A stretch of DNA of 64,000 nucleotides from the NCBI GenBank assembly GCA_015680685.1, contig MNCI01012718.1, positions 949,651-1,013,650 on the forward strand, read 5' to 3'. Shown here piece by piece: positions 56,502 to 64,000 of the stretch (its first letter is position 1; the number at the start of each line of letters is the position of its first letter). The DNA comes from Gnetum montanum. Its lineage: Eukaryota; Streptophyta; Gnetopsida; Gnetales; Gnetaceae. The notes under the pieces are model-generated. The model was not told the DNA's origin. It made no database searches and saw only the letters and a list, made by a program, of their open reading frames with translations. Made by a program: the position numbers and the translations under genes.

Positions 56502-57833
56502 TGAAACACCACTAATTTCGGCCTAACACTTTGAAACAAGACTGACTCGAGCCCTTTCGAGCTTTCAGAAGGCAAAATTTGGCTAAGGCATGGAAGCCAC
56601 GCTAAGCTAAATCAAGCTAGCTTGCTCATCTCATCAAGTTGGAAGCTTGCCCACAGTGTGACCAACTCTCGAAATCTCAAAATTGAGTCAAAACGATTTG
56701 ATCTACAACATGTAGATCAAAGCACATCCTTGACAGCTTCAATCCCAACTCCCGAAATGCCAGATTCCAACTCAAAATTGCAAGTTTTTGTGAGATTTCA
56801 TATGTCACGTTGCATGTCACACTGCAGCATGACATACAGCGTGACCTACTCAAAGTGGTCCAAGACATGTCACACTACATGTCACGCTGCATCGTGACAT
56901 ACAGTGTGACCTACTCAAAATGGATCAAAACAAGGTAATCTCAGGCTCAATTCAGCAATCAGTTGGGCAACCTGTAGTGGTCAAAGTATTCAAACCAAAT
57001 ATCCGGAAGTTTCAAGCGAGCTAAGGTTAATTTTTCTTATTGAACATTGTAAATTTTGATTTGTGGGCTTGCCGAGCCCTCATGTTCTAAATTGTATGTG
57101 TTTTCATGGGCTTGAGTAACCCACACATTGTAAAATACGGTGAACCTAGTCAAGAACGTAGCTTACAAACACATGCCCAACTCATGCACAATTGTCCATT
57201 GGACACATGTCACTTGATCCACTCTTATCTCATCTCCCAACCGTTGATTCCATTCATGAATTCCGTGCCTGAGCCTGGCCTAATCCTATAAATACCCTGT
57301 CAATTCATATAAATAGGGTTGGCAATTTTTGAGCTAAAACAGCTTAGGAAACTCAAACCAACAATCCTTGGACGCTCGGCACACTCTGACTGATAGCATC
57401 CAAGCACATCACATCACATCGTCCCGGGGCTTGATGTTTGACCTACCATCTACACGTGCAGCTACGCTTTGACCGATGCACATCTTTTCTATGCAATACA
57501 ACACAGCTCATTTTGCCAGCCATTATTTTCTGTTTACTTTGTTTTACATTCAGTTTACGTTCCGTTTATAATACAAATTTTGCATGTGTTTCTGTTTACA
57601 TTTTGTACACACTGTTTATGTTTTAAAAAATCAATTACGATAACCCCAGCGTAAGCCATAGTTTACGCTCGGGGAAGTTCTTGGTTGATTTGTGTGCAAA
57701 CCATCTAAGGCACTCTGCCTTCGTTTACTTTTCCAGCTTGCCCTTGGGCAAAGTCAGGGTCAGCTTGTCTGCCCGACGATCTTTTAGTCTTTGTTTTCCT
57801 TCTAGTCTTACGCTGATGATTTAGGTCAGTACA
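56502..57833 (+). mobile_element. 3' LTR of C
   Basis: 1,332 bp, TGAAACACCACTAATTTC to GGTCAGTACA. It retains about 430 bp (56580-57025) that the 5' LTR has lost. That part holds GTCACGTTGCATGTCACACT and other GTCAC units (56800-56925). TATA is CCTATAAATACCC at about 57285-57297. Confidence 0.88.
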
Positions 57834-57838
57834 GCAAG

Positions 57839-59726
57839 GAAAATCACTGGTGAGACGCTAGGGCCAGAACAAGAAAAGGAACAAACGGTAGGGCCAACTA
57901 CAAATCAACTTGCAGGACCTAGCCAACTTCCAAGCACGGGACCCAGCCAACAATAAGAACCAGGGCCTAGCACGGGCCAGCAGGATCAACCACCGCCACC
58001 GCTGCAAGATTACAGACTGCCGATGAGCCATCTCTGGGCCATCATTGAGACAGTCATTTGGGGAAGTTGTGATGATGCAAATCTCTTCCACGTCATCGAC
58101 AATGCCATACAGCTCATGGTTTCTTTGGATTGTGTAAGGGGAAAAATGTCCATCAATACAAGAGGAGAGGAGAGCACTTGGTCACAACAGATCTCAGGAA
58201 ACGCTGCATCTTTTCAAGTGCAATTGGAAACTGGTGAAGGGGCCACAGTGGTGGTCATGCAGCACTAGGATGCAGTAGGAGCCACAGAAGTGGTCACAGA
58301 CCACATTAAAGAATCATTCAATGTACTTATTGTGCCACTGGTAGACCTTACAGGAGCACAAGATGCTGAAACTCTAGTCAAAACCTCAATGACTCCTGCA
58401 AAACATAAGGATGTACTTGATCAATTGCTACAAACATGATAGGTAATGATGTCCCTATTTAACATCCCTCAGGATGTTACAACAATTCAATCAGACCTCA
58501 TTTCCACCAAAGGAAAGCTGGTCTTGATAGAGATGAGGGTCGAGCACGCTGAAGCAGAGGTGCAAAAATTGTAAGAAAGGGTCGTGGCCCTACAAGTAGC
58601 ACAGCGGGACCCTTTGTAATTTTTTCCCGCAGACCAGCTGGACACTTTCAAAATTGAGCAACTGACCAAACTACTAACGGAGAATAAGAATGTGGCAAAA
58701 GAAAAAGAGAAGGCTATTTGGGATGCCTCTGCAGCACAAGCGTAAACTTATGCGCATACTAAGGCACTCAAGGCCTTGCAAGAGGAAAACAAGCAGCTTA
58801 TTGTTGACAACCTTCGGTTGACCTCTATGGAAAAGCAAAAGAATGTTCTCAAAGAACATTTGTAGCAGTTGCAAGAACAATTCATCCAAGTCAACCAAGA
58901 CATGAACCATTTAGCCAGGGAAAATCGAACCCTCTCAATGGAGGAGGTATGTGCCATCTGCCAAAAGATGGCTATTAAAATAAGCACATAGCAAAATGAG
59001 GCTAAACGACATGAAAAGATAAAGAAGCACTTCTGGGACCAGGTGGGAATGTATAAGTAGATCATTGAGAAGGAGATCCATATGGCCAAGGCTCACATCA
59101 ATGCTATCAGTTCTCAACACATTGACTAGTGGGCCATATTGAACACATATGCATTTGCCCACCAGGAGGAAGTTAAGAACTGGGACCTACAGATCTAGGA
59201 TCTTACAGAATACATGGAGTTGGCAAACCTGCGGTATGCCAACCTTGCCATGTTAACAGCAGGGTGCTTAAGAATAGAGCTCAAGCAACAGGTAGCCACC
59301 ACCTACATCAAATATAAAATAGAATTTTTAGAATGCAAGAATATATTGCAAAAACTGGAGATTGCAAGTTCTGAACTTGAGGTGTTTAAAGTAAGCTACC
59401 AAGGACAAAAGGGTGTCGCAACAAACTTGGCTTGACAACTTATGGATTTTCAAGAATATAGAGACAAAGCCAGAGCCTACAAGGAGGAACAACGGGTATT
59501 TGCGGTTTGGTATGTCAAGGCAAATCAAATGTTTCCACAACTACCCTACCCATGGGAGGTGCTGACTCCATCAAACATTGGAACATTAGCATGGACAGTG
59601 CAAGACCCCTGAACCGAAGAGGAGAAACTCTAAGCCATACTTCAACACCATCAAGTCCCAAGACCTGGAGCACAAGACAAGGGAAAGGCACCCATGGAGG
59701 AGCCATTGCCACCAGAAACTACATGA
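57839..59726 (+). pseudogene. A2 ORF2, second part
   Basis: Continuation of 19494-20405 after element C, ending at TGA 59724. It begins with a P/Q-rich linker, then helical sequence with long E/K/Q-rich stretches (58480-59450) typical of coiled coil, and a final KGKAPMEEPLPPETT tail. About fifteen in-frame stops are present, nearly all TAG/TAA where A0 or A1 have Q, or TGA. The C-terminal half aligns with A0 (1950-3609) and A1 (6456-8330). Confidence 0.65.
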
Positions 59727-59917
59727 GTTCCATCAATTTTGTAACTATAGGATTTTCTTTTGCATTATTTGTGTTGTGTCTCAATTTTTTTCTGATTCCA
59801 CATTATGGCATGAACCCATTCTCACCAGTCAATAATCCCATACCTATCCACTATGTAATCAATAGAGCTTGTTCTCACTGTAACTCGAGGACAAGTTTTC
59901 ATTCAGTCATGGAGGTA
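59727..59917 (+). other. 3' untranslated part of A2 with polypurine tract
   Basis: Short AT-rich stretch ending CATGGAGGTA (59908-59917), the polypurine tract directly before the 3' LTR. Confidence 0.75.
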
Positions 59918-60742
59918 TGATGAGTTATCTTTTTATTGGCCACGATATTGCATATGTGATATTGCATACGCGATATCGCAGCCTGTCTCCTCATCTATAA
60001 ATAAGAGGTAGACAGGTCTGATAGGAAGTTCTAAGTTCTTAGTTCTTAGTTTTTTAGATTTTATTTTAAGTTTTAAGTAGTTCTTCTCTCAACACTTTCC
60101 TCCCAGTGCATGCCCACAGTGTGGTGATTGTAATTGTACGACATCCTTATTCAAGTGTGACATACTTGGACACGCACATGACTGGCAATAAATATTGAGA
60201 TTACTTCATCATTGCAGCATCCACTTAGCTTAATTAATTATTTAATTTTTATTTACTACTGTCTTAGTTAACATCTTCTTACCCTAAACTCCTGTTAAAC
60301 GCGGAATGAGTATGACTTGATCATGAGCATTTAAGTGTGACTACTTGGTAACCCAGTAGCGTACCTAGGATCTGCACTTGGTAATCCCAGTGGTAGTCAT
60401 GTACCAGGTCCAAGATGTGTACGAATGATTGAGGAACGAATGCTCATCACACTTAGGCTAGCTTAGATTCTCTCTCACCCTCTCTCTCATAGCTTAGCTT
60501 AGTTAATATTATTTCCCATTATCTCTAGGAGTAGCAGTAGTATAGGAACACATCATACACCTCACTTTGTACTAAGCCATACATGACAAAGTTAACACTA
60601 GTCCAGATGGGAAGACAACAAACTACGACCTAAGAATAACTGTTTAGATACCACAACTAGTCTGTCTACGGAGTTTGACCGAATCATGCGCGAAACACTC
60701 ATATTCATATGGTTGAGTGTAGGGGTACCTCGCCACTCATCA
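59918..60742 (+). mobile_element. 3' LTR of A2
   Basis: 825 bp, TGATGAGTTATC to CACTCATCA, followed by TSD TATGG. U3 palindromes GATATTGC, GTGATATTGC and GCGATATCGC lie at 59943-59980 before TATAAATAAGAGG (59996). Confidence 0.92.
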
Positions 60743-61650
60743 TATGGAGATACTTAATGTTGTAGCAAATTCAATTATGATGTTTAGACTTTCTAATCTT
60801 TAGACTGTTGGCATGTTCTTATACCTGTAAATGTAAGGGTTGCCATTTTCTTCCATCATGCATCCACTTTTTTTCTTACAAAAAGGATCATGTTCTTCTT
60901 GTAAATTAGCTGCTACCATCCATATTTTTAACATGCATCCAACATCAAAGGCATGCTAATAAGGGCTGAAATTCCTTGAAAGTACTTCATGTTGCTTTTG
61001 ATGTTTTTCATTTTTCTCCTCATTTGTAATTCATCTTTAGTAGCTTTTTTTATGTTTTGTAGTTTCTTTGCTTTTTTTGTATTTTGTTTGATCTCTACTA
61101 ACTCTCTTTAGCTCTTGCATGTCATCCACATAGAATTTTGAACCTATAAGCCTTTTTCTTTTTTTGCATATGCTAATTGAAGCTAAAGTCTAGAGCCTTT
61201 TAGGTTCTAGAATCCATGCTTAATTAAGGTCTTCTTATTAGGCACCTACAAGCAAGTTTAAGTTCTAGATCTAAGAGTAGTAGTGATAATTCTACCATTA
61301 TTATTATTTCTTCCACTACTTCTGCCAACCAATATAACTCTAGCTTCATCAAAATAATATAATTCATCGACATCCAAACTCTTCTGAACTAAACTATGCA
61401 TCCAAGTCATGATGGAGAACATCTAGTTGATTGAATGATGCTACGCAAAGTTTCTACTTTACATGAAGTTGCTTTTCTTTAGGCTATTTCTATTAGAGAA
61501 ATTTTTAAACTGTAGAGGTTTTTGATGTTGTAGTAGATTCAATTTTAATTTTTAGACCTTATCATCTTCAGATTATTGGCCTACTCTCACACTTGTAAAT
61601 GTGAGGGTTGTCATGTTTTTCCTTCCAACATGCATTCACTTTTTTCTTAC
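60743..61650. other. Flanking DNA, first copy of a tandem duplication
   Basis: No gene recognised. Sequence from 60748 to about 61170 recurs in order at 61510-61650 plus 62421-62690. The junction AAATTTTTAAACT(A/G)T also precedes A2 (14582-14595) and 61498, so the duplication predates the A2 and B insertions. Both copies are T-rich. Confidence 0.7.
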
Positions 61651-62420
61651 TAATGAGCCACCACGCGATATCACGTCCTACCTCATCTTCTATAAATAAG
61701 AGGCGGTGCCCTTTGTTCAAGTCAGTTAGACTTAGACCCTTAGCCAAACTCTTGCAGTTTAGTCATTCCAAAGTTAGAATAATTCCTGTGTGCTTGCAGT
61801 AGGAGTCATAGAGTGAACGGATCTTTATTCAAGCAATTTGTACCTGAGCACACATTTGTGTTCAGCAATAAAGAAGAACTTTATGATAAACCTTGCAGCA
61901 TATAGATTAAGCTAATTAGTAATTAATTATTGTTGAATGTTTAATGCTTTTCCTAGTTACTAATCTCTCTCTCAACCTTCGACTCTCTTAGTTAAGTACA
62001 CTCAGTACAACCGCTTCGAGCATGTGTGTAGCACTTCGTAACCCAGTAACGATTAGCATTTGGTAATCCCAGCAGCGTTGCACTAGTTCAGGATGTGTAC
62101 GGCAAGTGGGAATGGATACTAGTGTTAAGAACATTTAGAACTTAGTTAATGAATAGTTAATGTAAGTTAGTCACTTAGTTCTCTCTCCCTTTCCTTTATT
62201 AGCATAAGACATAAAAAATATAAAAGATATAAAAATCATATACCTCAAGCTTACTTAACCATACAACTGTGACAATACAAGTAAGTTTGGGAAAAAAACG
62301 ATTGATTAACCCCGAGTGTTTCATAAAGGCACATAGCACTTAGTCCTTGGAGTTCGACCAAATCTCGTGTGAAACGCTCGTATTTTATGGTTGAGTGTAG
62401 GGGTACCTTGCCACTCATCA
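61651..62420 (+). mobile_element. Solo LTR, family B
   Basis: 770 bp, TAATGAGCC (TG mutated to TA) to CACTCATCA. The TSD CTTAC is exact (61646-61650, 62421-62425). It contains TATAAATAAGAGGCGG (61691) and an AATAAAG segment, with no internal region. It is related to the LTRs at 1-376 and 62828-63764. Confidence 0.9.
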
Positions 62421-62425
62421 CTTAC

Positions 62426-62827
62426 ATAAAGGGTCATGTCCTTCCTATAAATTATTTGTTGCCATCCCTATTTTTGGCATGCATCTAACATTAAAGGCAT
62501 GTTGATGAGGGGTGAAATTCTAAAAAAGCACTTCATGCTACTTCTAATGTTTATCATTTTATCTCATTTGTAATTCATGTTTAGCATATGCTTTTATTGT
62601 TTGTAGTTTCTTTTCTTCTACATTTTGTTTAATCTTTGTCAACTCTCTTTAGCTTCTACACATGATCCTGATAATATTTTGAAATCATATTATTCATAGC
62701 TATTCTACTCAACAACAAGCCAACTCAATTAATAAACCTAAGTAATATTAAATTATGCACAACTAAACTTAATCAATCATACATAGAGTTGAACTATAGG
62801 AAAACATAAAGCAAATTGAAATACAAG
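62426..62827. other. Flanking DNA, rest of the second duplicated copy
   Basis: Matches 60875-61150 up to about 62690, then unique AT-rich sequence. No gene recognised. Confidence 0.6.
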
Positions 62828-63764
62828 TGATGAGACACAATTCGCATGAGCCGCGATATCGCATACGCAGTATCACGTCGTCCCCTAAGATATCCCATAC
62901 ATGATAAATAAGAGGCGGCACTCCCCTTATTCATCATCCTAGGCTAGAAGTAGGGAAACTCTGGCAGATTAATCACTCCAGAGATAGAATATTTTCCATG
63001 TGCATGCAGTAGGAGTCCCCAAGTGAACGAATCTTTATTCGAGCAACATTGTACCTAAACGCAAGTTGTGTACAGTAATAAAGACAAGCTTTGTGGATAA
63101 ACCTTGCAGTGCATGGAATAGGTTTATTACATGTTATTTCCTACCTATTATTTATTACATGCAGTAGCGCGGTATGAGTACGATTTGATTATGAGCATTT
63201 ACGGATGTGTACAGCTAATCAAGGAATCAGTTGCTCATCGCGATTAGATTCTCTCACCCTCAACTCCTAGAATGCAAAATGAGTACGACTTGATTACGAG
63301 AATTTACGAATGTGTATGGCTAATCAAGAAATCGGCTGCTCATTACGCTTAGGCTAGTTAAGTGCCTCAGTACGACCACTTCGAGCACGTGCGTTACACG
63401 TGGTGATCCCAGTAACGACTAGCGTTTGGTAGTCGCGGTTGCATAGTTCAGGGTGTGTACGGTAAGTGGGAACAAATGCTGACGCTAGTTAATTTAGACT
63501 TAGTCATTAGTTAGAGTTAGTTAGTTTCTCAACCCTTCACCTCAATAGCATAGGAGAAAAATATTAAAAACTATAAAAATCATATACCTCGGACTTACTT
63601 AACCATACACCGTGAAAAACACAAGTAAGTCTAGGAAGACAACGAATGATTAACCCCAAGTGTTCCATGGGGTGTGTAGGCATTTAGTCTGCAGAGTTCA
63701 ACCGGATCACACATGCTACACTCGTTTCGTATGGTTGATTGTAGGGGTACCTCGCCACTCATCA
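62828..63764 (+). mobile_element. 5' LTR of element E (family B-like)
   Basis: 937 bp, TGATGAGACAC to CACTCATCA, followed by a PBS. U3 has GCGATATCGC (62853-62862). The TATA region is GATAAATAAGAGGCGG (62901). It is longer than the other LTRs because of an internal duplication at 63170-63360. Confidence 0.88.
63170..63360 (+). repeat. Direct duplication within the E LTR
   Basis: Two copies, about 100 bp apart, of a segment with ATGAGTACGA(T/C)TTGATTA, GTGTAC/GTGTAT and TCAAG(G/A)AATC. Confidence 0.8.
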
Positions 63765-63765
63765 T

Positions 63766-63784
63766 TGGCGCCATTGCCGGGGAC
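63766..63784 (+). other. Primer binding site of E
   Basis: TGGCGCCATTGCCGGGGAC, the best preserved Asp-type PBS in the window, one base after the LTR. It places family A/B elements with Athila-like relatives. Confidence 0.85.
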
Positions 63785-63906
63785 TAAGTGTTTGTGCGCC
63801 GAATAGAACATAAAGGATATTACTCACATCGTTGGGAGCCTTAACAAACCTTCAGGTTAATCAGAAGAGAAAATTTATATAATGGTGAAATAGCACACCG
63901 ATAACA

Positions 63907-64000
63907 ATGCCTTCTTCTCATAAGAGCAACTCACCACCTAAGGACCATACACGAGATAGTCGGCAACATAAAACACATAACCAAAATCAGCCAAGTCCTA
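63907..64000 (+). CDS. gag: Start of E gag, cut by window edge
   Basis: ATG 63907, 142 bp after the LTR, opens a frame with no stop to the window end (31 codons: MPSSHKSNSPPKDHTRDS...). It is rich in S, P, H and Q, as expected of a gag N-terminus. Identification rests on position only. Confidence 0.5.
   Translation, partial: MPSSHKSNSPPKDHTRDSRQHKTHNQNQPSP

Larger units (their letters stand above)
20406..57833 (+). mobile_element. C: Tat-like LTR retrotransposon nested in A2, itself split by D
   Basis: 5' LTR 20406-21320, PBS 21327-21345, gag 21642-24182, protease about 24540-25353, antisense gene 25980-33657 (minus), pol 34136-37607, 3' region 37608-38957 and 56187-56501, 3' LTR 56502-57833. 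The TSD is GTAAG (20401-20405) versus GCAAG (57834-57838), one transition apart. The insertion interrupts A2 ORF2. C contains solo LTR F in the antisense gene's first intron and element D in its 3' untranslated part. All sense ORFs are disrupted. Confidence 0.9.
14596..60742 (+). mobile_element. A2: full-length family A element interrupted by nested elements C and D
   Basis: 5' LTR 14596-15426, PBS 15428-15446, gag 15569-17554, internal promoter 18940-19025, ORF2 19494-20405 continuing at 57839-59726, polypurine tract 59908-59917, 3' LTR 59918-60742. The flanking TSD is TATGG at 14591-14595 and 60743-60747, an exact match. Removing the insert 20406-57838 (element C plus one TSD copy) leaves an internal region of about 7.06 kb, as in A1. 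No pol genes are present. It is therefore a non-autonomous gag-bearing element. Confidence 0.9.

Noticed and set aside
1-64000. Host genes, tRNA or rRNA genes
   Set aside because: I looked for conserved protein families outside the repeats and for tRNA-like cloverleaf boxes and saw none that I can support by eye.

Overview
The window is repeat-packed nuclear DNA of a land plant, probably from a large genome. I find no host gene. Nearly everything can be assigned to LTR retrotransposons. They carry plant hallmarks: Athila-type and Tat-type gag, 5-bp target-site duplications (TSDs), a Tat integrase without chromodomain, and a second RNase H domain. The species cannot be named from the sequence.

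Layout. From 1 to 376 is part of a minus-strand LTR (family B). It abuts A0 (377-4621, plus), a decayed family-A element that keeps ORF2 and its 3' LTR. From 4622 to 5124 is a minus-strand LINE reverse-transcriptase fragment. A1 (5454-14173, minus) is a full family-A element with an extra copy of its own 5' end at 5125-5453. After a 422-bp spacer comes A2 (14596-60742, plus; TSD TATGG), head-to-head with A1. A2 is split by C (20406-57833, plus; TSD GTAAG/GCAAG). C is split by D (38958-56181, minus; TSD CTATG) and by a 2.4-kb solo LTR F (30161-32548). The relative ages are therefore A2, then C, then D. Right of A2 lies a tandemly duplicated flank (60743-62827) holding a solo LTR B (61651-62420, TSD CTTAC). 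A further element E (5' LTR 62828-63764, PBS, start of gag) runs off the right edge.

Family A elements are about 8.7 kb, with an Athila-like gag, a long second ORF (ORF2) and no pol, so they look non-autonomous. C and D are Tat-like, with gag-protease, then a large gap, then RT-RNase H-RNase H-integrase.

The most unusual content is in that gap. Both C and D carry a gene on the opposite strand there. In D it reconstructs as eight exons joined by seven GT-AG introns in a continuous frame of 1,056 codons, behind its own TATA box. C preserves the same eight-exon layout. The gap is bounded by arrays of a shared ~20-bp motif, which recurs after pol in both elements. Each family also has a private motif (GCGATATCGC in A/B, GCGTATACGC in D, GTCACgcTG in C) repeated in its LTR and again at internal promoter-like regions. 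This suggests coordinated control of sense and antisense transcription.

Nearly all copies are decayed. Most premature stops look like CAA, CAG, CGA or TGG changed by C-to-T or G-to-A transitions, as expected for methylated silenced DNA. D is the least damaged.
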